From contig UQLC01000001.1 in NCBI GenBank assembly GCA_900541795.1, positions 62,001 through 126,000 on the forward strand: a stretch of 64,000 nucleotides of DNA. Direction: 5' to 3'. Below, one piece after another: positions 33,671-42,503 of this stretch. Position 1 is the stretch's first letter, and each line of letters starts with the position of its first letter. A program made the position numbers and the translations under genes. The stretch comes from an uncultured Collinsella sp. Its GTDB lineage: Bacteria; Actinomycetota; Coriobacteriia; Coriobacteriales; Coriobacteriaceae. The notes under the pieces are model-generated. The model made no database searches. It saw only the letters and a list, made by a program, of their open reading frames with translations, and was not told the origin of the DNA.

Positions 33671-34801
33671 ATGCCCAACAAACCCGTGAAGATCATCATG
33701 CTTACCGGATACCTCGGTGCCGGCAAGACCACGCTGCTCAACCACATCCTCGCTAACGACGGCGGCATCCGCGCCGCCGTGATCGTCAACGATATCGGCG
33801 AGATCAATGTCGACGCCAGTCTTATCGCCGACGGCGGCCTTTCCGAGACCGACGACCTCATCCCGCTCACCAACGGCTGCATCTGCTGCACGCTTTCGGA
33901 CGACCTGGCCAACCAGCTGCAGGGCATTGCCGATTCGGGCAAGTTCGACTACATCATCATCGAGGCATCGGGTATTTGCGAGCCTATCCCCATCGCCTAC
34001 ACCATCTCGAGCTTCTGCGACGAGGCCAAGGTGGGCGGCGAGCCCAAGCTCGCGCTCGACAACATCGTGGCCGTGGTCGACTGCGCCCGCATGTACGACG
34101 AGTTCAACGGCGGTCGCGACCTGCTGGCTGAGGATATCGACGAGGACGACATCGAAAGCCTGCTCATCCAGCAAATCGAGTTCTGCTCCACGCTAATCCT
34201 TAACAAGACCGATACCGTGACGCCCGAGCAGATCGCCGAGCTCAAGGCCATCGTGCGCAGCCTGCAGAAGGACGCCGTGATCGTCGAGGCCCAAAACGGC
34301 GAGGTCCCCATGGAGGAGCTGCTCGATACCGACCGCTTCGACTTTATGCGCGCCTACAACTCCGCCGCCTGGATCGAGGCCATGGAGCATCCCGAGGAGC
34401 ACGACGACCCCGAAGTGCTCGAGTACGACATCGAGACCTTTGTGTACTCGCGCCGCAAGCCGTTTGACCTGCAGAAGTTCACTGATTTTGTTGAGCAGGA
34501 GTGGCCCGACGAGGTCATCCGCGTCAAGGGTCCGCTGTGGCAGACCGGCGATCCGGACATGTGCTACATGTTTGAGCAGGCCGGCCACCAGATGCGCCTG
34601 ATGGAGAACGGCCTGTTCGTTGACTCCGCGCCCGAGGGCGAGAAGCAGAAGATCATCGACGAGAACCCCGAGATCATGCAAATTTGGGACGACGAGACGG
34701 GCGACCGCATGACGAGCCTGTGCATCATCGGCCGTCACATGGACAAGGACGCGCTCATCGCCTCCCTCGATGCCTGCCTGACCGACTGGCACCGCGCCTA
34801 G
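33671..34801 (+). CDS. G3E-family GTPase, CobW/ZNG-like metal chaperone
   Basis: This 376-aa protein has Walker A GYLGAGKTTLLNHIL, the metal-binding CxCC motif in TNGCICCTLSDDLANQL, EASGICEP, and NKTD for guanine. It has an extended C-terminal region with FVYSRRKPFDLQKFTDFVEQ. CobW/YciC/ZNG1 proteins use GTP to insert Zn, Co or Fe into client enzymes. AAAGGAGGGCAC precedes the ATG at 33671. It is monocistronic with a strong terminator. No Zur box was identified, so metal specificity is unresolved. Confidence 0.9.
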   Translation: MPNKPVKIIMLTGYLGAGKTTLLNHILANDGGIRAAVIVNDIGEINVDASLIADGGLSETDDLIPLTNGCICCTLSDDLANQLQGIADSGKFDYIIIEASGICEPIPIAYTISSFCDEAKVGGEPKLALDNIVAVVDCARMYDEFNGGRDLLAEDIDEDDIESLLIQQIEFCSTLILNKTDTVTPEQIAELKAIVRSLQKDAVIVEAQNGEVPMEELLDTDRFDFMRAYNSAAWIEAMEHPEEHDDPEVLEYDIETFVYSRRKPFDLQKFTDFVEQEWPDEVIRVKGPLWQTGDPDMCYMFEQAGHQMRLMENGLFVDSAPEGEKQKIIDENPEIMQIWDDETGDRMTSLCIIGRHMDKDALIASLDACLTDWHRA

Positions 34802-34841
34802 GTTTATCCAAGCGGGCATTTTTCCGCCTATGTAACTACCA

Positions 34842-34875
34842 AACCACCACGAAGGTGCCCTTCGTGGTGGTTTTT
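34842..34875 (+). terminator. Terminator of the G3E GTPase gene
   Basis: AACCACCACGAAGG / CCTTCGTGGTGGTT 14-bp stem with a three-base loop, then TTT. It ends 22 bases before the trmL start. Confidence 0.93.
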
Positions 34876-34896
34876 CGTTCTGAGCCAAGGAGATTC

Positions 34897-35496
34897 ATGT
34901 TCAACATTGTGCTGTATGCGCCCGAGATTCCGGCCAATACGGGCAATATCGGCCGCACCTGCGTGGTTACCGGCACCCGCCTGCATCTGGTGGAGCCGCT
35001 GGGGTTTTCGCTCGACGACAAGACGGTACGTCGCGCCGGCCTGGGCTACTGGCAAAACTTGGACGTGACGACCTATGCCGGCTGGGAGGACTTCCTTGCG
35101 CGCAATGACCTCTCCCCTGCCGACGAACGCCTGCATCTGCTGACCAAAAAGGCACGCCGCACCTATGCGCAGAGTACCTACCGCGATGGCGACTACTTGG
35201 TCTTTGGCAGCGAGAGCTCGGGCATTCCCGAGGAGCTACTCGCTGCAGCGCCCACGTGCTGCGAGCGCATCCCGATGCTGCGCGATTGCGATTCGCTTGA
35301 CAACGCCGAGGCCTGGGAAACCCACGAGGAATCGCTGGGGCATACCGAGGACAGCCACGAGGCCATCCTTCAACAGGACATCTGCGGCAACTTCGTCAAT
35401 CCGAACGACTACCGCATCAGCGCACTCAACCTCTCCAACAGCGCCGCCATCGTCCTCTACGAGGCTCTGCGCCAAACAGGCTTTCCGGGAATGTGA
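34897..35496 (+). CDS. trmL: tRNA (cytidine/uridine-34-2'-O)-methyltransferase TrmL-like
   Basis: This 199-aa SPOUT methyltransferase has VLYAPEIPANTGNIGRTC (motif 1), LVFGSESSGIPEELL (motif 2) and ALNLSNSAAIVLYEALRQ (motif 3), as in TrmL, which methylates the wobble 2'-OH of tRNA-Leu. The usual length is ~155; here about 40 extra residues (after CERIPMLRDCDS up to YRISAL) sit between motifs 2 and 3, near the SAM-binding trefoil knot. AAGGAG precedes the start. The TGA stop lies inside a TGTGACAAAGG hairpin. Confidence 0.9.
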   Translation: MFNIVLYAPEIPANTGNIGRTCVVTGTRLHLVEPLGFSLDDKTVRRAGLGYWQNLDVTTYAGWEDFLARNDLSPADERLHLLTKKARRTYAQSTYRDGDYLVFGSESSGIPEELLAAAPTCCERIPMLRDCDSLDNAEAWETHEESLGHTEDSHEAILQQDICGNFVNPNDYRISALNLSNSAAIVLYEALRQTGFPGM

Positions 35497-35520
35497 CAAA
35501 GGAACTTTCCCTTTGTTACA
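35492..35520. repeat. TGTGACAAAGG-type hairpin (copy 1) overlapping the trmL stop
   Basis: TGTGACAAAGG pairs with CCTTTGTTACA (one G-U pair), loop AACTTTC. The TGA at 35494-35496 is the trmL stop codon. It is related to 36743-36783. Confidence 0.7.
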
Positions 35521-35640
35521 TTCAAGCGCCACGCCGATGGCACGCACGCCTAATTGATGCTCTAGATAAAGAGCCCTCATTTTTAATCAGAATTAACTAA
35601 AGTAAAATGAAGTTAAACGGCGGTGTGAAAGGAGAGCCTT

Positions 35641-36741
35641 GTGAAATACCTCGAAAACCCGTTTACCCCTAGTTTTGGTGAGGTTCCTGCCCATCTCGCT
35701 GGCAGACAACAGATTATTCGGGATTTGGACCGTGCCTTCTTGAGCCAGCGCAGGCGCCCAGAATTGACCTCGATCTTCTCGGGCGCGCGTGGAACCGGTA
35801 AAACCGCTCTCATGTCGTCGCTCGCGACAAGGGCGGAATCCCACGGCTGGATAGCCGTAAAGACGACCGCGCTCCCGGGAATGCTTGAGGAAATCGAGCT
35901 CGGGACGAAACGTGCCGCAGCCCATCTCATCGACTCGTCCACCCACTTCGAAGTCACCGGCCTCGGAATTGCACCGCTCGGCAGCATCGAGGTCAGTCGC
36001 GTTCACAATGCCTCAACCTGGCGTTATCGCATGAGCGACATCATCGACCAGCTCAACGAGGCGGGCACCGGTCTGCTCGTCACGGTTGACGAGGTGGACC
36101 CGACACTCGACGAGATGATTCAGCTCGCAGCGACGTATCAGCACTTTGTGACCGATGGGAAACGTGTCGCGCTGCTCATGGCGGGACTTCCCAACAACGT
36201 CTCGACGTTGCTGAACCACAAGACGGTCTCGTTCCTTCGCCGCGCCCAGCAATATCATCTGGGTCGCATTGCCGACTATGACGTACGCGAAGCCTTGATT
36301 CGCACAATCCAGGAAAACGATCGCCTGGCAGATGCTGGGGGAATCGATAGAGCCGTTCGCTCGATCTCTGGTTTTCCCTTCCTATTGCAACTCGTAGGCT
36401 ACCGTGCCTGGGATCTCACAAGCGATTCGAAGGAAATCTCGTCACGCGACTTTGACCTGGGAATCAAAATCGCGCGCGACGAGATGGACGACCGAATCCT
36501 CGCGGCAACCTATCGGGAACTCACCGCAGAGGACAAGCGATTCCTCATCGCCATGCTCGATGACGAGGGAGAGTCCACCACTGCTGACCTAGTCGAGCGC
36601 CTTAAGCGTTCGCCGCAGCAGGTCTCCCGCTACCGACGCCGCATGATAGATGCCGGCATCATTGGAGAACGTGGGCGCGGAATCGTCGCTTTTGAATTGC
36701 CATTCTTCCGCGACTATCTCGCCGCTCAATGCGTGAAATAG
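35641..36741 (+). CDS. AAA+ ATPase with C-terminal winged helix (copy 1)
   Basis: This 366-aa protein has Walker A FSGARGTGKTALM (~residue 47), Walker B LLVTVDEVD, an arginine-rich lid (VSFLRRAQQYHLGRI), and a C-terminal winged helix (STTADLVERLKRSPQQVSRYRRRMIDAGII). The layout is that of Orc1/Cdc6-like or MoxR-distant ATPases found as 'ATP-binding protein' in actinobacteria. It is clearly paralogous to the protein at 39288 (shared GLP...V.FLRRAQQ..LG.I and QLVGY..W). The start is GTG after AAAGGAG. A TTAACT/AGTTAA inverted pair lies just upstream (35592-35616). DNA binding is likely; the role is unknown. Confidence 0.8.
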   Translation: MKYLENPFTPSFGEVPAHLAGRQQIIRDLDRAFLSQRRRPELTSIFSGARGTGKTALMSSLATRAESHGWIAVKTTALPGMLEEIELGTKRAAAHLIDSSTHFEVTGLGIAPLGSIEVSRVHNASTWRYRMSDIIDQLNEAGTGLLVTVDEVDPTLDEMIQLAATYQHFVTDGKRVALLMAGLPNNVSTLLNHKTVSFLRRAQQYHLGRIADYDVREALIRTIQENDRLADAGGIDRAVRSISGFPFLLQLVGYRAWDLTSDSKEISSRDFDLGIKIARDEMDDRILAATYRELTAEDKRFLIAMLDDEGESTTADLVERLKRSPQQVSRYRRRMIDAGIIGERGRGIVAFELPFFRDYLAAQCVK

Positions 36742-36742
36742 A

Positions 36743-36783
36743 AGTCAATGTGACAAAGGGGCAGTCCCTTTGTCACATTGACT
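36743..36783. repeat. 18-bp perfect hairpin between convergent AAA+ and uvrA2 genes
   Basis: AGTCAATGTGACAAAGGG (36743-36760) and its exact complement (36766-36783), loop GCAGT. The right end overlaps the TAG stop of the minus-strand UvrA-like gene. It shares the TGTGACAAAGG core with 35492-35520 and probably acts as a bidirectional terminator. Confidence 0.75.
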
Positions 36784-39262
36784 ATAGATAACGACCGGTA
36801 ATGCTCCTGAAGCAAGCAGCGATATCCGCCGGCGTACCGGCGCAGACGATTTGCCCGCCGGCGTCGCCACCGCCCGGGCCCATGTCGATCACGTAATCGG
36901 CGTTACGGATAAGGTCGAGATCGTGTTCGATCACGATAACCGTGGCGCCTTTGGCAACAAGGCCGTCGAACACACTCAGCAACACCTGAACATCGAGCGG
37001 ATGTAGTCCGATCGTGGGCTCGTCAAACACAAACACGGCATCATCCTGCACGCGACCCATCTCGCTCGCAAGCTTAAGACGCTGAGCCTCGCCGCCCGAA
37101 AGCGCCGGCGTGGGCTCACCGAGCGTGAGATAGCCCAAGCCAAGGTCGTGCAAGGTCTGCAAGCGCGTCTGAACTTTCTTGAGCCCCACCGTGGCGTCGA
37201 TGGCCTCGTCCACACTCATGTCCATGAGCTGCGGCAACGTAAGCAGACTCCCGTCCTTGCCCTCGCGATGGATATGCGAAGCCGCGTCTGCATAACGTGA
37301 GCCGTGACATGCCGGGCAGACGATTTCGACATCGGGCAAAAACTGCACGTCGAGCGATATCGAGCCCGTGCCATCACACGTAGGGCAGCGCAAGGCGCCG
37401 GTATTGTAGCTAAAGGCGCCCGCCTTGTAGCCGGCTGCCTTGGCCTCGGGCGTACGGGCGAAGGCGCGGCGCAGCTCATCATGGATGTCGGCATAGGTTG
37501 CCACCGTCGAGCGCACGTTGGCACCGATGGGCGTGGCGTCAATCAGGTTGGCACGCGCAATGCCCTCGGCATCGATCCAGCGCACGTGGCGTGGCAAGCG
37601 CTCGCCAGCTGCCTGCGCCTTAAGCGCCGGGATGAGCGTCTCGAGCACCAACGTCGTCTTGCCCGAACCCGAAACACCCGTAACCGCGACCAAGCGACCG
37701 CGCGGAATATCGACTTCGAGCGGCTTGACGGTATGGATGGTATCGGTCGCCATGCGGATATGGCCCTGGTCGAACATTTCGTCGTCAGTCACCTGCGGAC
37801 GCAAGCGTTTGGGCTCGGCGCGCAAAAACGGCGCGATACGGCTGTCCTGCGATTGCTCAACCTCGTCTAACGTACCAGCGGCGATTACGTTGCCGCCGCC
37901 TGCTCCGGCAACGGGGCCCATCTCGACCAGATAGTCGGCTTCCGCCAGTACGCGTGTATCGTGGTCGACAACAACCACGGTGTTGCCGTCATCCACCAGA
38001 TCTCGCATCACGCCCACCAAGCCGTCGACATTGGCAGGATGCAAGCCAATCGAGGGCTCGTCCAGCACATAAAGCACACCCGTCGACCGGTTGCGCACCA
38101 CGCGGGCGAGCTGCACACGCTGGCGCTCACCCGTGGAGAGCGTGGCACCGGCGCGGTCGAGTGAAAGGTAATCGAGACCCAGGTCGACCAGACGACGGGC
38201 CACGCTCAAAAACGAATCGCAGATATCCGTCGCCATGGGCCGCATCTCGGGCGGCAAGGATGCGGGCACCCCGCGCATCCACTCAATCGCCTCGCCCAGC
38301 GTCATGGCCGCGGCCTGCGCCAGATTGATACCGCGCACCTGGGGCTGGCGCGCGGCCTCGGAGAGACGCGTGCCGCCGCAATCACGGCATGCTCCCTCGC
38401 GCAAAAAGCGCGCAACGCGTTTTAAGCCCTTATCGTCCTTGACCTTGGCGAGCGCATTTTCGACGGTATAGACGGCGTTGTAATAGGTGAAGTCGAGCGG
38501 CGTGGCGCCCTCACCGTTTTTGGGAACGTAGAGAATGTGCTTCTTAACCGCCGGGCCATGAAACACGATGTCGCGCTCTTGAGGCGTGAGCTGGTTAAAT
38601 GGCACGTCGGTGCGCACGCCCATCTCGCCAGCAACCTGCTTCATCAGATCCCACATGAGCGTGCCCCAAGGAAGCACCGCGCCCTCGTTGATAGTCTTTG
38701 ACTCGTCGGGCACCAGGCTCGCCTCGTCTACCTCGCGCATGGCACCGGTGCCGCCGCAGGTAGGGCACGCACCGCCGCTATTGAAAGCCAAATCCTCGGC
38801 ACTCGGCGCGTAGAACTCGCGGCCGCATGTCGGACACGTGAGCGACAGGCCCGCAGCCACGTTAAGGCTCGGCTCCACACGCGCCCCGCAATGCGGGCAC
38901 ACGTGATGGGCGCAACGGCTAAAGAGTAGACGCAGGCTATTGTTGAGCTCGGTCATGGTACCAAAGGTCGAGCGCACACCCGGTACACTGGGGCGCTGAT
39001 GTAATGCGAGCGCCGCTGGCACGTGCAGCACCTCGTCCACCTGGGCGTGCTCGGCCTGCGTCAGACGACGGCGGGTATAGGTGCTGAGCGCCTCCAGATA
39101 GCGGCGCGAGCCCTCGGCATAAAGAACCCCGAGTGCCAGCGAACTCTTGCCCGAACCCGACACGCCGGCAATGCCCACGAGCTTTCCCAGCGGAATATCG
39201 ATATCGATGTCTTTGAGGTTATGGACGCGCGCGCCACGCACCTCGATAGCCTGCGGGTTCAT
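36782..39262 (-). CDS. UvrA paralogue (UvrA2-type ABC ATPase)
   Basis: This 826-aa twin-ATPase of the UvrA family has the first Walker A GVSGSGKSS near residue 33, the second GVSGSGKTTL, two ABC signatures (LSTGERQRVQLA; LSGGEAQRLKLA), Walker B VLDEPSIGLHP and VFDEPTIGLHP, and zinc-finger cysteines CPTCGGTG, CRDCGGTR, CPTCDGTG. At ~830 residues it is shorter than true UvrA (~940) and belongs to the UvrA2/DrrC-like group linked to damage tolerance or drug self-resistance; a UvrB-binding region is not evident. An alternative ATG at 39295 would overlap the upstream ATPase gene by 8 bases. It forms an operon with the AAA+ gene at 39288. Confidence 0.88.
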   Translation of the reverse strand: MNPQAIEVRGARVHNLKDIDIDIPLGKLVGIAGVSGSGKSSLALGVLYAEGSRRYLEALSTYTRRRLTQAEHAQVDEVLHVPAALALHQRPSVPGVRSTFGTMTELNNSLRLLFSRCAHHVCPHCGARVEPSLNVAAGLSLTCPTCGREFYAPSAEDLAFNSGGACPTCGGTGAMREVDEASLVPDESKTINEGAVLPWGTLMWDLMKQVAGEMGVRTDVPFNQLTPQERDIVFHGPAVKKHILYVPKNGEGATPLDFTYYNAVYTVENALAKVKDDKGLKRVARFLREGACRDCGGTRLSEAARQPQVRGINLAQAAAMTLGEAIEWMRGVPASLPPEMRPMATDICDSFLSVARRLVDLGLDYLSLDRAGATLSTGERQRVQLARVVRNRSTGVLYVLDEPSIGLHPANVDGLVGVMRDLVDDGNTVVVVDHDTRVLAEADYLVEMGPVAGAGGGNVIAAGTLDEVEQSQDSRIAPFLRAEPKRLRPQVTDDEMFDQGHIRMATDTIHTVKPLEVDIPRGRLVAVTGVSGSGKTTLVLETLIPALKAQAAGERLPRHVRWIDAEGIARANLIDATPIGANVRSTVATYADIHDELRRAFARTPEAKAAGYKAGAFSYNTGALRCPTCDGTGSISLDVQFLPDVEIVCPACHGSRYADAASHIHREGKDGSLLTLPQLMDMSVDEAIDATVGLKKVQTRLQTLHDLGLGYLTLGEPTPALSGGEAQRLKLASEMGRVQDDAVFVFDEPTIGLHPLDVQVLLSVFDGLVAKGATVIVIEHDLDLIRNADYVIDMGPGGGDAGGQIVCAGTPADIAACFRSITGRYL

Positions 39263-39287
39263 CTTCTGTTCCGTCACCTTTATCACC

Positions 39288-40406
39288 CTACTCATGCCAT
39301 ATAACTCGATCGCGAATGTACGCGCCCAGCATGGGCACGGTAAACCGGACGAGGCCGTATCCGGCAGCCTCGATGACGCGCTCGCGAATCAGGCTTGCAC
39401 GATATTTACTCGCCCAGCTCTGCGTGCGATCGCAACGCTCAATGATGTCCGCCATGCGCGTCGGCTTACCCTCGTCAGCAGCCATGGCCTCGATAAAGAG
39501 GCGTTGCGGACTGCGCAGACCGTAATACAGAGGTGCGTCAACCGCTTCGTAGAACTCGGAGACGGCATCCGCATGGCCATTCTCGACATCGCGCCTTTCG
39601 ATGACCTGCGAGCCACGCCGGACAGCAGACCGCCACATGTAATAGCCCACCAGCTGAACCATATAGGGATGCCCCATGCTCTTGCGCGCCGCAAGGTCCG
39701 CCGTCTCCGTGTCAACGTAAAGACCGGCGTCTTTGACCGTCTGGATATATGAATCGCGCACTTTGGGCAAAGAAATCGCCCCCAGCGTACGCTGCTGGGC
39801 GCGGCGCAGAAACGTTACGCTCGGCTCTTCGAGCAAGTCATCAACCATACTGGGCAAGCCGGCAAAAACCAGCGCAAGACCGCGCTGGTCGCTATCGGGC
39901 AAGCCCGTGGCATCTTGGTCTCCAAGCACTTGCTGATAGAGAACGGCCAGCGCCGCCAGCTCCTCGATAGACGCAGACTGCGCCTCGTCAATCGCAAACA
40001 GTATGCCCTTGCCTGGCCCGAGTTTCTTGAGGCGTTCGTTGACCAGCCCTCGCAACGTCTCGCCTTTTGCTCGCGCCGCCTCAACCGACATCCGACCAAA
40101 CGACGGACCGAACTCCATTGACGTCACAACGGGCTTATTCGAGCGAAGCGCCTCGGCCAAGCGGTCGCATAAGCCAAGCGAAGCGGAATCGGAAACAACC
40201 GCCCATCCGCGCTCGCTAGCCAAACGTTGCAGCTCCCGCAGGAGAACCGTTTTGCCGCAGCCGCGGTTTCCCGTAATGAGCATGAACCTGCCCGGCGCTC
40301 CAGCGCCGTTATCGAGCCCTTCCTCAAAATCTTCGATGACCGACTCGCGGCCGATGAGTACCGGGGGCCGCTTGCCAGCAGTGGGCTTAAAGGGATTTGG
40401 ATTCAT
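39288..40406 (-). CDS. AAA+ ATPase with C-terminal winged helix (copy 2)
   Basis: This 372-aa paralogue of the protein at 35641 has Walker A ITGNRGCGKTVLL, Walker B ILFAIDEAQS, sensor-like GLPSMVDDLL, the conserved SVTFLRRAQQRTLGAISLPKVRD and a C-terminal winged helix (TRMADIIERCDRTQSWASKYRASLIRE). GAGGAGGCCGAC precedes the start. It is immediately upstream of, and probably co-translated with, the UvrA2-like gene. Three 10-bp direct repeats (40441-40470) precede it. A DNA-targeting ATPase acting with UvrA2 is inference from context. Confidence 0.8.
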   Translation of the reverse strand: MNPNPFKPTAGKRPPVLIGRESVIEDFEEGLDNGAGAPGRFMLITGNRGCGKTVLLRELQRLASERGWAVVSDSASLGLCDRLAEALRSNKPVVTSMEFGPSFGRMSVEAARAKGETLRGLVNERLKKLGPGKGILFAIDEAQSASIEELAALAVLYQQVLGDQDATGLPDSDQRGLALVFAGLPSMVDDLLEEPSVTFLRRAQQRTLGAISLPKVRDSYIQTVKDAGLYVDTETADLAARKSMGHPYMVQLVGYYMWRSAVRRGSQVIERRDVENGHADAVSEFYEAVDAPLYYGLRSPQRLFIEAMAADEGKPTRMADIIERCDRTQSWASKYRASLIRERVIEAAGYGLVRFTVPMLGAYIRDRVIWHE

Positions 40407-40440
40407 GTCGGCCTCCTCGGATTGGCAAACCCTGGTAATA

Positions 40441-40470
40441 GTTATACCAACTTATACCGAGTTATACCAA
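40441..40470. repeat. Three 10-bp direct repeats upstream of the AAA+/uvrA2 operon
   Basis: GTTATACCAA, CTTATACCGA, GTTATACCAA stand head to tail with an exact 10-bp period, 35-64 bases before the AAA+ start. On the minus strand they read GGTATAA, one per helical turn. Likely operator or iteron-like binding site. Confidence 0.6.
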
Positions 40471-40499
40471 CAGGATGCGATAAAGAGACTGACCCTCTA

Positions 40500-42503
40500 T
40501 CACCTATGGCCGAAAAACTCGGCGTCCGCCGCTCGCCAGGGGCGGAAGGTGGCGGGATCGACCTTTACGTGGGCTGCGGCGGGTACGTCGTACCATTTGA
40601 CCGTGTAACCGGCGCCGTGAGAGCAAAAGACCGAATCGGGCGTGTTGGGCAGATCGGCCTCGGGCTCATAGGCGGCTGCCTCGATGACGCGCTCGGCATC
40701 ATGGCAAGCCGCATAGCCGGCGAACTCCAGGTACAGATGACCGCGACCACTCGTGTAGGCGGCCACCTCCAGCGCGTAATCCTGCACCTCAGATGCCGGC
40801 ACACGACCCACAAGCTTCGCCCGGTCTCCCGCCATCGTCGGCGGCTCGTACTCGGCACCCATGCGTGTGGCATCCGAGAGCGCCCGGCCCACGCACTCCC
40901 CCGGCACCTCGAGCTCAAAGCGATACCACGGCTCCAACAGTACCGCCGCGCCGGCCTCACGCGCCTGCATCAAACCCTGACGAATCGCGCGGTACGTGGC
41001 CTGGCGAAAATCGCCGCCCTCGGTGTGTTTGGCATGCGCGCGACCACCTGTGAGCGTAATGCGCACATCGGTGATGGGCGAGCCGGTCAGCACGCCCAGG
41101 TGATCGCGCTCCATAGCGTTGGTGAGCGCCAAACGCTGCCAGTTAAGATCGAGCTCGTCGGTCGAGGTCACGGTGCCAAACTGCACGCCCGAGCCCGCCG
41201 ACAACGGCTCCAAGCGCAGATGTACCTCGGCATAGTGGCGCAGCGGCTCAAAGTGGCCCACGCCCTCGACCGGCTGCGAAATGGTCTCCTTATAGAGGAT
41301 GCCGCCGGGCTCAAACTCGACCGCAAGGCCAAAACGATCGGCCAGCACGCGCTGCACGACCTCGAGCTGCACCGCTCCCATGAGCTGCAGATGTATTTGT
41401 TCAAGATGCGTGTTCCAGCTTACGCCGAGCATGGGATCTTCGTCCGCCAACTCAGTCAGCGCTTTGAACACCGCGTGGACATCGTGTTCGCCCGGAAGCA
41501 CCGTATAGGTGAGGACCGGCGCAATGACGGGCGTATCGCCCGCGGGCTCCGCGCCCAGGGCATCACCCGGGCGAACGTGCGCAAGACCCGTCACGGTGCA
41601 GATGCCGCCAGCGGCAACTTCCTGGGCAAGCTCGTATTTCTCGCCGTTATAGATGCGCACCTGGTCGATCTTTTGCTCCCATGCCTCGGCACCGGAACGT
41701 CCGTTAATCATCTGCTTGGCATGCAGCGTGCCGCCGGTCACTTTAACCCAAGCCAAGCGCTCACCGCGATCCCCGCGGCTGACACGATAGACGCGCGCGG
41801 CAAACTCCGGAAGCCATGCCTGTTCACGCATCAGAGCGCATATGCCGTCCAGCAGCTCGTCCACGCCTTGGTCCTTGAGCGCCGAGCCGGCAAAGCAGGG
41901 AAAGAGCTTGCGCTCGGCAACCATGCGCGACAGCGTTGCGACGGAAAGCTCACCCACCCCAAGAAACTCCTCGAGTGCCGCCTCGTCCAACGCAGCAGCG
42001 TCCTCCTGAACGGCGCCGCCCGCCAGCAGTTCGCTGGCATCCAGGCAGCCTTCGGAAAGACGCTGCCCAAGCTGTGTCAGCAAAACATCGCGGCCGGGAT
42101 TCTCCAAATCGATCTTGTTGATATAGATGAACGTCGGAATGTCATAGCGCGCAAGCAGGCGCCACAGGGTTTCGGTGTGCCCTTGCACGCCATCGTTGGC
42201 GCCCACAACCAAAATCGCATAGTCGAGTGCGCGCAGCGTGCGCTCCGCCTCGGCAGAAAAATCGACATGCCCCGGCGCATCCACGAGCATGACGTGGGTA
42301 TCGCCGTGGTCGAGTACGGCCTGCGACGAGAAGATCGTAATGCCACGCTCGCGCTCAATCTCGTTCGTATCCAGATGCGAATCGCCATCGTCCACGCGGC
42401 CGCGTTTGCGAATGCGACCCGCGTTGAACAGCATGGCCTCGGCCAACGTGGTCTTGCCAGCATCGACATGCGCCAAGATTCCAACGACCGCTTGCTTCGA
42501 CAT
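40500..42503 (-). CDS. Tet(M)/Tet(W)-type ribosome-protection GTPase homologue
   Basis: This 667-aa EF-G-like translational GTPase has G1 AHVDAGKTTL, G2 RERGITI, G3 DAPGHVDF, G4 NKID, plus EF-G domains II-V (GVSWNTHLEQIHLQLMGAVQLEVVQ; YRFELEVPGECVGRALSDATRMGAEY). The family displaces tetracycline from ribosomes, but many chromosomal homologues in gut bacteria are of unproven function. Motif identity to Tet(M) is moderate only, so I do not claim resistance. AAGAGGAGAGCC precedes the ATG at 42503. G+C content is like that of its neighbours, with no sign of recent acquisition. Confidence 0.85.
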   Translation of the reverse strand: MSKQAVVGILAHVDAGKTTLAEAMLFNAGRIRKRGRVDDGDSHLDTNEIERERGITIFSSQAVLDHGDTHVMLVDAPGHVDFSAEAERTLRALDYAILVVGANDGVQGHTETLWRLLARYDIPTFIYINKIDLENPGRDVLLTQLGQRLSEGCLDASELLAGGAVQEDAAALDEAALEEFLGVGELSVATLSRMVAERKLFPCFAGSALKDQGVDELLDGICALMREQAWLPEFAARVYRVSRGDRGERLAWVKVTGGTLHAKQMINGRSGAEAWEQKIDQVRIYNGEKYELAQEVAAGGICTVTGLAHVRPGDALGAEPAGDTPVIAPVLTYTVLPGEHDVHAVFKALTELADEDPMLGVSWNTHLEQIHLQLMGAVQLEVVQRVLADRFGLAVEFEPGGILYKETISQPVEGVGHFEPLRHYAEVHLRLEPLSAGSGVQFGTVTSTDELDLNWQRLALTNAMERDHLGVLTGSPITDVRITLTGGRAHAKHTEGGDFRQATYRAIRQGLMQAREAGAAVLLEPWYRFELEVPGECVGRALSDATRMGAEYEPPTMAGDRAKLVGRVPASEVQDYALEVAAYTSGRGHLYLEFAGYAACHDAERVIEAAAYEPEADLPNTPDSVFCSHGAGYTVKWYDVPAAAHVKVDPATFRPWRAADAEFFGHR

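Noticed and set aside
40500..42503. Acquired tetracycline-resistance gene
   Set aside because: No mobile-element context or foreign base composition; only family membership can be supported.
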